A model generated the notes under the pieces. The model was not told the origin of the DNA. It did not search any database and was given only the letters and a program-made list of their open reading frames with translations. Shown piece by piece: positions 12,719-21,913 of a stretch of 64,000 nt of DNA (positions are counted from its first letter, which is position 1; each line of letters begins with the position of its first letter). The DNA is taken from assembly GCF_002101885.1 (NCBI RefSeq), contig NZ_LQPS01000029.1:1-64000 (forward strand), read 5' to 3'. This stretch comes from Mycolicibacter senuensis. Its GTDB lineage: Bacteria; Actinomycetota; Actinomycetes; Mycobacteriales; Mycobacteriaceae. A program made the translations under genes and the position numbers.

Positions 12719-14002
12719 TTAGGCGCTCTTGTCGCGGCGCTCGGAGCGTGATGCCTTGCGGGGCACGATGGTCGGCAACACGTTGTCCTGCACCGTTTCC
12801 TTGGTGACCACGACCTTGGCGACGTCGTTGCGGCTGGGGATGTCGTACATCACCGGCAGCAGCACTTCTTCCATGATCGCCCGCAAGCCCCGCGCTCCGG
12901 TGCCGCGGTGGATGGCCTGCTCGGCGATCGCCTCCAGTGCGTCGGGTGAGAACTCCAGCTCCACCCCGTCCATCTCGAACAGCCGGGTGTACTGCTTGAC
13001 CAGAGCGTTCTTGGGCTCCGAAAGGATCTTGACCAACGACTCCATGTCCAGGTTGGTCACCGAGGCCACCACCGGCAGCCGGCCGATGAACTCCGGGATC
13101 AGGCCGAACTTGATCAGGTCTTCGGGCATCACCTCGGCGAAGTGGTCGACGGTGTCGACCTCCGCCTTGGACCGGACCTCGGCGCCGAACCCCAAGCCGC
13201 GCTTGCCAACCCGGTCGGAGACGATCTTCTCCAGCCCGGCGAAGGCGCCGGCCACGATGAACAGCACGTTGGTGGTGTCGATCTGGATGAACTCCTGGTG
13301 CGGGTGCTTGCGGCCGCCCTGCGGCGGAACCGACGCCTGGGTGCCTTCCAGGATCTTCAGCAGTGCCTGCTGCACGCCCTCACCGGAGACGTCGCGGGTT
13401 ATCGACGGGTTCTCGCTCTTGCGGGCGATCTTGTCGACCTCGTCGATGTAGACGATGCCGGTCTCGGCGCGCTTGACGTCGTAGTCGGCGGCCTGGATCA
13501 GCTTGAGCAGAATGTTCTCCACGTCCTCACCGACGTAGCCCGCCTCGGTGAGTGCCGTCGCATCCGCTATCGCAAACGGGACATTGAGCATCTTGGCCAG
13601 CGTCTGGGCCAGGTAGGTCTTGCCGCAGCCGGTGGGGCCCAGCATCAAGATGTTGGACTTGGTCAGCTCAACGGGCTCACCGGAGCGGGAGTCCCGGCTC
13701 TTCTCGCCGGCCTGGATGCGCTTGTAGTGGTTGTAGACGGCCACCGCCAACGTGCGCTTGGCCGTGTCCTGGCCGATGACGTAGCCCTCCAGGAAGTCCC
13801 GGATCTCAGCGGGCTTGGGCAGCTCGTCGAGCTTGACGTCGTCGGCGTCGGCCAGCTCCTCTTCGATGATCTCGTTGCACAGGTCGATGCATTCATCGCA
13901 GATGTAGACGCCCGGACCCGCAATGAGCTTCTTGACCTGCTTCTGGCTCTTCCCGCAGAACGAACATTTCAGCAAGTCACCGCCGTCTCCGATGCGCGCC
14001 AT
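12719..14002 (-). CDS. clpX: ATP-dependent Clp protease ATP-binding subunit ClpX
   Basis: AAA+ unfoldase that feeds substrates to ClpP1P2. The 427-residue product starts [20 protein letters not shown] with a treble-clef zinc finger (Cys13, Cys16, Cys35, Cys38), followed by Walker A GPTGCGKT (about residue 122), Walker B VYIDEVDK (about 185) and a GYVGEDVE pore loop. The ATG at 14002 matches the family start. The open frame continues 79 codons upstream without similarity. It is separated from clpP1P2 by mmuM on the other strand, the same arrangement as Rv2457c-Rv2461c. Confidence 0.97.
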   Translation of the reverse strand: MARIGDGGDLLKCSFCGKSQKQVKKLIAGPGVYICDECIDLCNEIIEEELADADDVKLDELPKPAEIRDFLEGYVIGQDTAKRTLAVAVYNHYKRIQAGEKSRDSRSGEPVELTKSNILMLGPTGCGKTYLAQTLAKMLNVPFAIADATALTEAGYVGEDVENILLKLIQAADYDVKRAETGIVYIDEVDKIARKSENPSITRDVSGEGVQQALLKILEGTQASVPPQGGRKHPHQEFIQIDTTNVLFIVAGAFAGLEKIVSDRVGKRGLGFGAEVRSKAEVDTVDHFAEVMPEDLIKFGLIPEFIGRLPVVASVTNLDMESLVKILSEPKNALVKQYTRLFEMDGVELEFSPDALEAIAEQAIHRGTGARGLRAIMEEVLLPVMYDIPSRNDVAKVVVTKETVQDNVLPTIVPRKASRSERRDKSA

Positions 14003-14253
14003 GGTGCGTGAGGACCTACTTCCTGTTCGCCGTCCGTCGTCGAGGTACCGGTGTCTGGCCCCGACGCTACCCGCTTGTTCCGGTGCGAGGCGACCGATAA
14101 GGCCGAATCGCGTCGTTGGTATTCGCTGCTGCCTGTGTGCTCCAAGAACATATCGCCCCAACTGCCCCACCCGGCGCGTGACGCGCTGGCGTGGCGTGAG
14201 CGAATCGTCGGCGTTACCCCGCTGTGAGGCGGGCGGCACTGCGGAGCCCTACA

Positions 14254-15168
14254 GTGGCGAACGTGGGGTTCGCCGTGCCCGACGATACCGTGATCGTCAC
14301 CGATGGCGGGCTGGCCACCGAACTGGAGGCCCGCGGCCACGTTCTGTCCGGGGACCTCTGCGACCCGCTGTGGTCGGCCCGATTGCTGGTCGACGCCCCC
14401 GAGGACATCGCCGCCGTACACGCCGCCTTTTTCGCCGCCGGGGCGGTGATCGCGACCACCGCCGGCTACCAGGCGAGCTTCGACGGTTTCGCCGCCCGGG
14501 GAATCGACCGCCGGGCGGCCGCCGGGTTGTTACACCGCAGCGTGGAACTGGCCCGCCAAGCCGGCGGCGGGCCGGGGCACTGGGTGGCGGCGTCGGTCGG
14601 CCCGTACGGCGCCGCCCGCGCCGACGCGTCGGAATACGTTGGCCGGTATGGGCTTTCGGTCGCCGAGCTGACAGCCTGGCACCGCCCCCGGCTGGAGGTT
14701 CTGGCCGATGCCGGGGCCGATGTGCTCGCGCTGGAGACCATCCCGGACATCGACGAGGCCGAGGCACTGATGCGCCTGGTGTGCGAGGCGGACGCGCCGG
14801 CCTGGCTCAGCTACACCATCGATGGCACCTCAACCCGCGCCGGGCAGCCGTTGCGCGAGGCGTTCGCGGTGGCCGTCGGGGTGCCACAGATCGTCGCGGT
14901 GGGCGTGAACTGCTGCGCGCCGGGCGATGTGCTGCCGGCGATCGAGATCGCCCGCGAGGTCACCGGAAAGCCGGTGATCGTCTACCCCAACAGTGGGGAA
15001 AGCTGGGACGGCCACCGCTGGGTCGGGCCCAAGACGTTCTCGGCGCGGTTTGCCGCGCAGTGGGTCGCCGCCGGGGCCCGCATCGTGGGCGGCTGCTGTC
15101 GGGTCGGCCCGGCCGATATCACGGCGATAACCGCCGAAATTGCACTCACGCAGGAGAAGTTCGAGTAG
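14254..15168 (+). CDS. mmuM: Homocysteine S-methyltransferase
   Basis: Cytosolic zinc enzyme methylating homocysteine from S-methylmethionine (or S-adenosylmethionine). From GTG 14254 the protein has 304 residues. The zinc thiolates are in VGVNCCAP and GGCCRVGP toward the C-terminus, and DGGLATELEARG lies near the start; all are diagnostic. I prefer 14254 because a GGAG site lies 7 bp upstream and the length fits Rv2458 (302); GTG 14224 or 14263 are possible. It is on the opposite strand to the flanking clp genes. Confidence 0.92.
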   Translation: MANVGFAVPDDTVIVTDGGLATELEARGHVLSGDLCDPLWSARLLVDAPEDIAAVHAAFFAAGAVIATTAGYQASFDGFAARGIDRRAAAGLLHRSVELARQAGGGPGHWVAASVGPYGAARADASEYVGRYGLSVAELTAWHRPRLEVLADAGADVLALETIPDIDEAEALMRLVCEADAPAWLSYTIDGTSTRAGQPLREAFAVAVGVPQIVAVGVNCCAPGDVLPAIEIAREVTGKPVIVYPNSGESWDGHRWVGPKTFSARFAAQWVAAGARIVGGCCRVGPADITAITAEIALTQEKFE

Positions 15169-15199
15169 CTACCTGCTTGAATGCAATCTCGCGCGAAAA

Positions 15200-15847
15200 T
15201 CAGGCGGTCTGCGCCGAGAGCTTGCGGTACTCCAGCACGGTGTCGATGATCCCGTACTCCTTGGCGTCTTCGGCGGTGAGGATCTTGTCCCGGTCGGTGT
15301 CCTTGCGGATCACCTCGGGGTCCTTGCCGGTGTGGCGGGCCAGGGTGGACTCCATCAGGGTCCGCATCCGCTCGATTTCGGCGGCCTGGATCTCCAGGTC
15401 GGAGAACTGCCCCTGGATCACCCCGGACAGCGACGGCTGGTGGATCAGCACCCGGGCGTTGGGCAGTGCCATCCGCTTGCCCGGCGTACCGGCCGCCAGC
15501 AACACCGCGGCCGCCGAGGCGGCCTGGCCCAGGCAGACGGTCTGGATGTCGGCCCGCACGTACTGCATGGTGTCGTAGATCGCCATCAGCGAGGTGAAGG
15601 AGCCGCCCGGGGAGTTGATGTACATGGTGATGTCACGGTCCGGGTCCAGCGACTCCAGCACCAGCAACTGCGCCATGATGTCGTTGGCCGACGCGTCGTC
15701 GACCTGCACGCCGAGGAAGATGATGCGCTCCTCGAACAGCTTGTTGTACGGATTGGACTCCTTGACGCCCCAGCTGGAGTGCTCGACGAACGACGGCAGG
15801 ATGTAGCGGGCCTGCGGTGCGATGGCTCGCAAGGTCTCGGGGTTCAT
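15200..15847 (-). CDS. clpP2: ATP-dependent Clp protease proteolytic subunit 2
   Basis: Serine peptidase subunit. The 215-residue protein has the nucleophile serine in [16 protein letters not shown], the catalytic His in RVLIHQPS and the YINSPGGS oxyanion-loop sequence. Mycobacteria need a mixed ClpP1-ClpP2 tetradecamer for activity. The start overlaps the clpP1 stop by 4 bp, so the two are translated from one message. Counterpart of Rv2460c. Confidence 0.97.
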   Translation of the reverse strand: MNPETLRAIAPQARYILPSFVEHSSWGVKESNPYNKLFEERIIFLGVQVDDASANDIMAQLLVLESLDPDRDITMYINSPGGSFTSLMAIYDTMQYVRADIQTVCLGQAASAAAVLLAAGTPGKRMALPNARVLIHQPSLSGVIQGQFSDLEIQAAEIERMRTLMESTLARHTGKDPEVIRKDTDRDKILTAEDAKEYGIIDTVLEYRKLSAQTA

Positions 15848-16422
15848 GAGGCATCTCCGTTGACGTGGGCACGGGTGATGATGTGGTCGACGAAGCCGTA
15901 TTCCAGGGCTTCCTGGGCGGTGAACCAGCGGTCCCGGTCGGAGTCCGCCTCGATGCGCTCGATCGGCTGACCGGTGAACTCGGCGTTGAGCCGGAACATC
16001 TCTTTCTTGATGACCGCGAACTGTTCGGCCTGGATCGCGATGTCGGCGGCGCTACCGGTCACCCCGCCCAGCGGCTGGTGCATCAGGATCCGGGCGTGCG
16101 GCAGGGCGTAACGCTTGCCCTTGGTGCCGGCGGCGAGCAGGAACTCGCCCATCGAGGCGGCCATCCCCATGGCGTAGGTGGCGACGTCACACGGCGCCAG
16201 CACCATGGTGTCGTAGATCGCCATCCCGGCGCTGATCGAACCGCCCGGGGAGTTGATGTAGAGCGAGATGTCCTTGGTGGGATCCTCGGCGGCCAACAAC
16301 AGGATCTGCGCGCACAGCCGATTGGCGATGTCGTCGTCCACCTGCGACCCCAGGAAGATGATGCGTTCTCGCAGCAGCCGCTCGTATACGGAGTCGACGA
16401 GATTCAGACCGGGCTGGCTCAC
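15844..16422 (-). CDS. clpP1: ATP-dependent Clp protease proteolytic subunit 1
   Basis: The 192-residue partner of ClpP2, with the nucleophile serine in [12 protein letters not shown], His in ILMHQPLGG and YINSPGGS. The start is GTG at 16422 with AGGT about 9 bp upstream. First gene of clpP1-clpP2. A ClgR-type palindrome lies 96 bp upstream, consistent with the known ClgR activation of this operon in actinobacteria. Counterpart of Rv2461c. Confidence 0.97.
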   Translation of the reverse strand: MSQPGLNLVDSVYERLLRERIIFLGSQVDDDIANRLCAQILLLAAEDPTKDISLYINSPGGSISAGMAIYDTMVLAPCDVATYAMGMAASMGEFLLAAGTKGKRYALPHARILMHQPLGGVTGSAADIAIQAEQFAVIKKEMFRLNAEFTGQPIERIEADSDRDRWFTAQEALEYGFVDHIITRAHVNGDAS

Positions 16423-16517
16423 AGTTGGATACCTGCTTTCTCGAGATTCGTATGCCGAGACATGCTTAAGACCCTAACGAACCGGCGCGGCTGGAGGCGG
16501 CCCGAACCGGCTTCGTT

Positions 16518-16528
16518 CGCTTACAGCG
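16518..16528. promoter_or_regulatory. ClgR-like operator upstream of clpP1P2
   Basis: CGCTTACAGCG fits the actinobacterial ClgR core CGCYNANRGCG at every fixed position. It lies 96 bp before the clpP1 start and directly after the tig stop codon. ClgR activation of clpP1P2 is known in Corynebacterium, Streptomyces and mycobacteria. Binding here is inferred from sequence and position. Confidence 0.7.
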
Positions 16529-17947
16529 TCACTCGTCGGATGCCGCCTCGGCTTCGACCGCGTCGTCCGCGGCCTCGGCCGGCTCGTCGGCGAGGGGCGC
16601 CTCGGCCTCATCGGCCTGGCCGTCGGCGCCACCACCGAAGAACTCGGCGGTGTCGATTTCGTTGCCGTCGGTGTCGCTGACGGAGGCGGCGCGCACCGCC
16701 GCTGCCAGCGCCATGCCCCGGCGCACGTCGGCGAAGACCGCGGGCAGTTGGTTGTTCTGCTGCAGGAATTGCATCAGCTGCTGCGGCGCGACGCCGTACT
16801 GCCGCGACATCAGCACCAGGTGCTGGGTGAGGTCGTTCTGGCCCACCTGGATCTCCAGCTCGTCGCCGAGCGCGTCGAGCAGCAGTTGCGTCTTGACCGA
16901 CTTCTCGGCCTCGCTGCGGGTGTTGGCGTCGAATTCGGCGCGCGAGGAGCCCTGCTCGGCCAGCGACTCGGCGAACTTGTTCTCGTCGTGCTCGACAGCG
17001 TGCAAGGCGTTGTGCAGCGCATTGTCGACGTGGGCCTGCACCACGGCCTCGGGCAGCGGCATCTCCACCTGCTCGACCAGGGCCGCCAGCGTCGCCTCGC
17101 GCACCTTCTCGGCCTGCTGGATGCGCTTGGTCCGGCTCACCTGCTCGGTGAGGTTCTCCCGCAGCTCGCCCATGGTGTCGTATTCGCTGGCCAGCTGCGC
17201 GAACTCATCGTCGGCCTCCGGCAACTCGCGTTCCTTGACCGACTGCACCGTCACGGTGACCTCGGCGTCCTTGCCGGCCTGCGGGCCGGCCGCCAGCTTG
17301 GTGGTGAAGGTCTTGTCCTCACCGGCCGACATGCCCACGATCGCGTCGTCGAGGCCTTCGATGAGCTGACCCGATCCGACCTCGTGTGACAACCCCTCGG
17401 TGGCGGCGCCTTCAACCACCTCGCCGTCGACCGTCGCATCCAGGTCGATCGAGACGAAGTCGCCCTCGGCGGCCGGCCGGTCGACGCCGGTCAGCGTGCC
17501 GAATCGGGCGCGCAGCGCGTCCAGCTCGGCGTCCACCTCGTCCTCGCCGACCTCGATCGGGTCCACGCTGATCTTGAGCTGCTCCAGGTCGGGCAGCGTG
17601 ATCTCCGGTCGCACGTCGACCTCGGCGGTGAAGGTGATCTGGTCACCGTCGTCGAGCTTGGTCACCTCGATTTCGGGTTGGCCGAGCGGCTTGAGCTCCG
17701 AACTGGTGACGGCCTCGCTGTAGCGACTCGGCAGCGCGTCGTTGACCACCTGCTGCAGCACCGCGGCGCGCCCGAAACGGGCCTCGATGAGCTTGGCCGG
17801 CGCCTTGCCCGGCCGGAAACCGGGCAGCCGCACCTGCTGGGCCAGCTGCTTGTAAGTCCGCTGGAAGTCCGGCTCCAATTCGGTGAACGGCACCTCCACG
17901 TTGATGCGAACCCGGGTCGGGGTCAGCTGCTCGACGGTGCTCTTCAC
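16529..17947 (-). CDS. tig: Trigger factor, ribosome-associated chaperone
   Basis: Peptidyl-prolyl isomerase/chaperone at the ribosome exit tunnel. From GTG 17947 the protein is 472 residues. It has the ribosome-binding domain with the signature GFRPGKAP near residue 45, the FKBP-like PPIase domain (about 150-240, [20 protein letters not shown] split around the active site), the helical substrate arms and an acidic Ala/Glu/Asp-rich tail. GAGGAGT lies 7 bp before the GTG and settles the start; a longer frame reads back through tRNA-Pro and is not real. Counterpart of Rv2462c. Confidence 0.96.
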   Translation of the reverse strand: MKSTVEQLTPTRVRINVEVPFTELEPDFQRTYKQLAQQVRLPGFRPGKAPAKLIEARFGRAAVLQQVVNDALPSRYSEAVTSSELKPLGQPEIEVTKLDDGDQITFTAEVDVRPEITLPDLEQLKISVDPIEVGEDEVDAELDALRARFGTLTGVDRPAAEGDFVSIDLDATVDGEVVEGAATEGLSHEVGSGQLIEGLDDAIVGMSAGEDKTFTTKLAAGPQAGKDAEVTVTVQSVKERELPEADDEFAQLASEYDTMGELRENLTEQVSRTKRIQQAEKVREATLAALVEQVEMPLPEAVVQAHVDNALHNALHAVEHDENKFAESLAEQGSSRAEFDANTRSEAEKSVKTQLLLDALGDELEIQVGQNDLTQHLVLMSRQYGVAPQQLMQFLQQNNQLPAVFADVRRGMALAAAVRAASVSDTDGNEIDTAEFFGGGADGQADEAEAPLADEPAEAADDAVEAEAASDE

Positions 17948-18005
17948 GGGCGTACTCCTCGATATCGTTGACGGTCTGTCGTGCCGGTGCGGCGCGCGCT
18001 GCTGG

Positions 18006-18079
18006 TCGGGGTGACAGGATTTGAACCTGCGGCCTTCCGCTCCCAAAGCGGATGCGCTACCAAGCTGCGCTACACCCCG
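18006..18079 (-). tRNA. tRNA-Pro (anticodon TGG)
   Basis: A 74-nt cloverleaf on the minus strand. The acceptor stem CGGGGTG pairs with CACCCCG and A is the discriminator. The anticodon stem TCCGC/GCGGA encloses TTTGGGA (anticodon TGG), and the T-arm loop is TTCAAAT. CCA is not encoded. It lies 58 bp upstream of the tig start. Confidence 0.95.
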
Positions 18080-18203
18080 CACTGACCAGGCGATCTTACG
18101 GCCCGGTGACAACGACAACACAGCCGCCCGCACCTGACGGCCGCGGAGGGAGTGCCAATTGGATTTGAGGTCGGCCACGCCGGTACAGTCTGGCCTGGAT
18201 ATT

Positions 18204-18274
18204 GCGGGCGTAGCTCAATGGTAGAGCCCTAGTCTTCCAAACTAGCTACGCGGGTTCGATTCCCGTCGCCCGCT
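18204..18274 (+). tRNA. tRNA-Gly (anticodon TCC)
   Basis: A 71-nt cloverleaf with acceptor stem GCGGGCG/CGCCCGC, D-arm GCTC...GAGC, anticodon stem CTAGT/ACTAG around CTTCCAA (anticodon TCC) and T loop TTCGATT. It is followed 36 bp later by lipP on the same strand. Confidence 0.95.
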
Positions 18275-18310
18275 CGAAACGGGGATTTTCCCTGGCAGGA
18301 AGGCACGCCT

Positions 18311-19534
18311 ATGGGCGGCACCAAGCACGTCCGGATTCACGGGTCGTGCTCGCCGCGCTTCGAACGGGTGCGGTACGAGTTCGAGCGCAATTTCACGCTG
18401 CGCGACGAGCTCGGCGCTGCCGTCGCGGCATATGTGGACGGCGAACTCGTCGTCAACCTGTGGGCCGGCTCGGCCGATGTCGACGGTCAGCAGCCCTGGC
18501 AGGAGGACACGCTGAGCACCGTGCTGTCCGGCACCAAAGGCTTGACCAGCACCTGCCTGCACCGGCTCGCCGAGGCCGGCGAACTGGACCTGCGGTTACC
18601 GGTGGCCCACTACTGGCCGGAGTTCGGCCAGGCCGGCAAGGGCGACATCTCACTGGCGATGGTGTTGGCGCACCGCTCCGGGGCGATCGGGCCGCGCGAA
18701 CCGATGCACTGGCGCGACGTCACCGACTGGGACCTGGTCTGCCGGCGGTTGGCGGCCGCCGAACCGTGGTGGCGGCCGGGCACCGCGCAGGGCTACCACA
18801 TGACCACCTACGGCTTCATCATCGGCGAAGTCGTCCACCGCGTGACCGGTATGACGGTGGGCCAGTATCTGCACAGCGAGGTCGCCGGTCCGCTCGGCGC
18901 CGAGGTCCACATCGGTGTGCCGGCCGACCAGCAGCCCTACCGCTGCGCCGACCCGGTGGGCAAGCCGACGATCCGGGAGATGCTGGCCTCGGCCGGCGCC
19001 CCCAAGCGCCCCACCTCGTTGGACGACCACTCCAAGGCGGGACTGGCGGTGGCGATGGGGTTCGCCCCCGACGACGAGATCGCCACCAATGACCTGACGC
19101 TGTGGCGCCAACTGGAGTTCCCCGGCACCAACGCCCAGGTCTCCGCGCTGGGGATGGCCACGTTCTACAACGCGCTGGTGCAGGAGAAGCTGCTCAGCCG
19201 GACCGTCATGGACCGGCTGCGGGTGTTGCAGGGCGGCACCGAAACCGATCTGGTGCTCGGGCCCCGAGTCGCCGAACACGGGTGGGGCATGGGCTACATG
19301 CTCAATGCCCAGGGGGTCAACGGACCCAACCGGCGGATCTTCGGGCACGGCGGTCTGGGCGGGTCGTTCGCCTTCGCCGATCTGGAGCACCGCATCGGCT
19401 ACGGCTACGTGATGAACCGGTTCGACCACACCCAGGCCAATGCCGACCCGCGCAGCGTGGTGCTGTCCAACGAGATCTACCGCGCGCTCGGGGTGCCGAT
19501 TCGTCCGCGGCGCGAAACGGTCTACGACGACTGA
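18311..19534 (+). CDS. lipP: Class C beta-lactamase-fold esterase/lipase (LipP-like)
   Basis: The 407-residue serine hydrolase has the SxxK nucleophile motif SGTK at residues 73-76, an HRSGAIG segment and a C-terminal HGGLGGS motif replacing the KTG triad, as in family VIII esterases. Substrate is unknown; homologues act on short acyl esters. No export signal is visible. AGGAAGG lies just upstream of the ATG. It is the counterpart of Rv2463. Confidence 0.9.
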   Translation: MGGTKHVRIHGSCSPRFERVRYEFERNFTLRDELGAAVAAYVDGELVVNLWAGSADVDGQQPWQEDTLSTVLSGTKGLTSTCLHRLAEAGELDLRLPVAHYWPEFGQAGKGDISLAMVLAHRSGAIGPREPMHWRDVTDWDLVCRRLAAAEPWWRPGTAQGYHMTTYGFIIGEVVHRVTGMTVGQYLHSEVAGPLGAEVHIGVPADQQPYRCADPVGKPTIREMLASAGAPKRPTSLDDHSKAGLAVAMGFAPDDEIATNDLTLWRQLEFPGTNAQVSALGMATFYNALVQEKLLSRTVMDRLRVLQGGTETDLVLGPRVAEHGWGMGYMLNAQGVNGPNRRIFGHGGLGGSFAFADLEHRIGYGYVMNRFDHTQANADPRSVVLSNEIYRALGVPIRPRRETVYDD

Positions 19535-19550
19535 CGCACTGCGGACTCGC

Positions 19551-20354
19551 CTAGCCCTGGCAGGACGGGCACCAGAACACGTTACGGGCCTCCAGTTCCG
19601 CGGTGCGCACGGTGTTTCCGCACAGCCGGCACGGGTCGCCGGCGCGGCGATAGACGTAGGTGCGTGGCTTTCCGGGTGCGTACGCCGGTGCGCCGTGATC
19701 GTCTTCGGGCCGGACCACCACGATGTTGCCGCGCCGCAGCCCGACCTTCATCAGCGCCACCAGATCGGTCCAGATCGCGTCGAATTCCGCTTCGTCGACG
19801 GTGGTGCCGGGCCGGTAGGGGTTGATCCGGTGCCGGAACAGCACCTCGCTGCGGTAGACGTTGCCGACGCCGGCGAGCACCGACTGGTCCATCAGCAACG
19901 CGGCAATAGTCCTGCGGGACTTGGTAATCCGCTTGTAGGCAAGAGCGGGGTCGGCATCGTTGCGCAACGGGTCCGGCCCCAGCCGCGCGATCACATCGGC
20001 GACCTGCGCCTCGTCGACCACCTCACAGGCCGCCGGGCCGCGCAAGTCGGTGCCATAGTCGGCGCCGATCATGCGCATCCGCACCTGGCCGACCGGATCG
20101 GGCGCGCCGCCGTCTGCGAGCTGGAACTCGCTGAAGTGACCGTAGATGCCGAGATGCACGCGCACGATCGCCCCGCCGGCGTAGTGGTGGAACAAATGCT
20201 TGCCCCAGGCCTCGGCGCGGGTCAGCAGTTTTCCGTCGACGGCCGCGGCACCGGATTCGAAGCGGCCCTGCGGGCTCGACACCGCCACCGGGGCGCCGGC
20301 ATAGCGGCGCTGATGCAACCGGGCCAGCCGGTGCAGGATGTGCCCCTCCGGCAT
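19551..20354 (-). CDS. nei: Formamidopyrimidine/endonuclease VIII-type DNA glycosylase
   Basis: Base-excision repair glycosylase/AP lyase. The 267-residue product starts MPEGHILHR, giving the N-terminal Pro and Glu used for catalysis. It has an H2TH region (QSVLAGVGNVYRSEVLF) and a C-terminal CRLC...CPSC zinc finger with the conserved Arg upstream. The PEGH (not PELPE) start and synteny with Rv2464c favour Nei over Fpg. It overlaps nothing; rpiB lies 21 bp upstream on the same strand. Confidence 0.92.
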   Translation of the reverse strand: MPEGHILHRLARLHQRRYAGAPVAVSSPQGRFESGAAAVDGKLLTRAEAWGKHLFHHYAGGAIVRVHLGIYGHFSEFQLADGGAPDPVGQVRMRMIGADYGTDLRGPAACEVVDEAQVADVIARLGPDPLRNDADPALAYKRITKSRRTIAALLMDQSVLAGVGNVYRSEVLFRHRINPYRPGTTVDEAEFDAIWTDLVALMKVGLRRGNIVVVRPEDDHGAPAYAPGKPRTYVYRRAGDPCRLCGNTVRTAELEARNVFWCPSCQG

Positions 20355-20375
20355 GTCAGGCCAGTCTGTGCCGCG

Positions 20376-20855
20376 TCAGGCCGGCGCGCCGGGCACCTGG
20401 GGCGCCTCGTGGGTGCGTTCGTAGGCCGCCAAGATGTCGATGCGCCGCTGGTGGCGTTCGGCTTCCGACCACGGCGTACTCAGGAATGCGTCGACGATCG
20501 CGAGCGCCTCGGCGGTGGAGTGCATCCGGCCGCCGATGCCGATCAACTGCGCGTTGTTGTGCTCGCGGGCCAACTTTGCCGTCTCGGTACTCCACGCCAG
20601 GGCACAGCGCGCACCGGCCACCTTGTTGGCCGCGATCTGCTCACCGTTGCCGGATCCGCCGATCACGATTCCCAGACTGCCCGGGTCGGCCACCGTGCGG
20701 GCGGCCGCGGCGATGCAGAACGCCGGGTAGTCGTCCTCGGCGTCGTAGGCGAAAGCTCCGCAGTCGACCGGTTCGTGCCCGGCATGCTTGAGGTGCTCAA
20801 GGATCTGCTCTTTGAGCTCGTAGCCGGCGTGGTCGCAGCCGAGGTAGACGCGCAT
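20376..20855 (-). CDS. rpiB: Ribose-5-phosphate isomerase B
   Basis: Interconverts ribose 5-phosphate and ribulose 5-phosphate in the pentose phosphate pathway. The 159-residue product starts MRVYLGCDHAGYELKEQ with the family CDHAG motif. It also has IGGSGNGEQIAANKVAGARC, the RpiB phosphate/anion-hole segment. The ATG at 20855 matches the family start; a frame open to 20903 adds an unrelated 16 residues. Counterpart of Rv2465c. Confidence 0.95.
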   Translation of the reverse strand: MRVYLGCDHAGYELKEQILEHLKHAGHEPVDCGAFAYDAEDDYPAFCIAAAARTVADPGSLGIVIGGSGNGEQIAANKVAGARCALAWSTETAKLAREHNNAQLIGIGGRMHSTAEALAIVDAFLSTPWSEAERHQRRIDILAAYERTHEAPQVPGAPA

Positions 20856-20909
20856 GGCGGTCATTGTGTCAGAGGCTGCGGGTGAGTTTTCGACAGCCCG
20901 CACGCCGAA

Positions 20910-20957
20910 CGGGAACCACCCGACACGATTACGGCATGCCGTGTCGTGTGATTCCCG
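20910..20957. terminator. Interrupted inverted repeat after the DsbA-like reductase gene
   Basis: Arms CGGGAA and CGACACG pair with CGTGTCG and TTCCCG across a 12-nt loop and a small internal mismatch region. The element lies 18 bp past the stop of the Rv2466c-like gene on the minus strand, between it and rpiB. A terminator role is inferred from position. Confidence 0.45.
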
Positions 20958-20975
20958 CTCGCCGGCGAGAGCGCA

Positions 20976-21599
20976 TCAGTCGAATTCCGGCGCCTCGCCC
21001 CGGCTGCGTTTGAGCTCGAAGAAGTGCGGGTAGGACGCGAACGTCACCGACGCATCCCACAGTTGCCCGGCCTGCTCGCCGCGCGGAATCCGGGACAGCA
21101 CCGGACCGAAGAAGGCCACCCCGTTGACGTGGATGGTGGGGGTGCCGACGTCCTTGCCGACCGCGTCCATGCCGGCGTGGTGGCTCTTGCGCAGCGCCTC
21201 GTCATAGGTGTCGGTGGTAGCCGCATCGGCCAGCTCGGCCGGCAAGCCCACCTCGGCCAGCGCCCCGGCGATGACGTCCGGAAGGTCCTTGTTGTTCTGG
21301 TTGTGGATCCGGGTTCCCATCGCGGTGTACAGCGGACGCAGGATCTCGTTGCCGCGCTGCTGTTCGGCGGCGATCGCCACCCGCACCGGACCGAGGGCGT
21401 TCTTGAGGCCCTCGCGGTACTCCTCGGAGATGTCGTCGCGGCCTTCGTTGAGCACGGCCAGGCTCATCACGTGGAAGGTGACGTCGATGTCGCGGACCTT
21501 CTCGACCTCCAGGATCCATCGGGAGGTGATCCAGCACCACGGGCACAGCGGGTCGAACCAGAACTCGGCGCGTGATCTCTGGGGCGTTTCAACGGGCAT
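20976..21599 (-). CDS. DsbA-family mycothiol-dependent reductase (Rv2466c-like)
   Basis: A 207-residue thioredoxin-fold protein with the active site CPWC at residues 19-22 ([15 protein letters not shown]) and a helical insertion as in mycobacterial mycothiol-dependent reductases. Rv2466c accepts electrons from mycothiol, belongs to the SigH stress regulon and activates the prodrug TP053. No signal peptide is seen, so it is cytosolic, unlike classic DsbA. I searched upstream for a SigH promoter (GGAA...GTT) and found GGAACA, but no GTT at correct spacing. It was probably present in the ancestor of this block. Confidence 0.92.
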   Translation of the reverse strand: MPVETPQRSRAEFWFDPLCPWCWITSRWILEVEKVRDIDVTFHVMSLAVLNEGRDDISEEYREGLKNALGPVRVAIAAEQQRGNEILRPLYTAMGTRIHNQNNKDLPDVIAGALAEVGLPAELADAATTDTYDEALRKSHHAGMDAVGKDVGTPTIHVNGVAFFGPVLSRIPRGEQAGQLWDASVTFASYPHFFELKRSRGEAPEFD

Positions 21600-21740
21600 G
21601 GCGCGATCCTCTCGATCGGGGTGGAGTCACCGTCCGCACACAACTATGCACCCCTGTTCCTATGCCCCGACATCCCAGTCAGCCGGAGCGAAGTCCAGTT
21701 CGGGGAGGGTCCACTGCGGTAACGACGGCGTGAACACCTC

Positions 21741-21783
21741 ACTCCCCATACATGTGACTTCGACTCCCCTACATGTGACTTCG
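21741..21783. repeat. 21/22-bp tandem direct repeat upstream of the PGRS gene
   Basis: The unit ACTCCCC plus TACATGTGACTTCG occurs twice (cores 21749-21762 and 21770-21783). Its 21-bp period is two helical turns, and each copy contains the hexamer palindrome ACATGT. It lies about 50 bp upstream of a candidate -35. Spacing and placement suggest an activator or repressor site; no known consensus was recognised. Confidence 0.6.
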
Positions 21784-21827
21784 CACGGAGAAAAATCCTT
21801 GAAAGAAGAGTTTTGTTCATTTATATC

Positions 21828-21856
21828 TAGACGTGATCCCTTGGGAAAGTTATGCT
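21828..21856 (+). promoter_or_regulatory. Candidate sigma-A promoter of the PGRS gene
   Basis: TAGACG (4/6 to TTGACA) and TATGCT (TANNNT) are separated by 17 bp within a clearly AT-rich stretch (21790-21875), about 60 bp upstream of the ATG at 21914. Predicted from sequence only. Confidence 0.4.
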
Positions 21857-21913
21857 CAACCTACTTTTTAGCTGAGGCAGAGAGGCCGAGCTGCCCGGGG
21901 AGCGGGGATCACG

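Noticed and set aside
21600..21690. SigH promoter ahead of the Rv2466c-like gene
   Set aside because: A GGAACA box is present on the minus strand, but no GTT element occurs at the required spacing; the GTT nearby is only 10 bp away.
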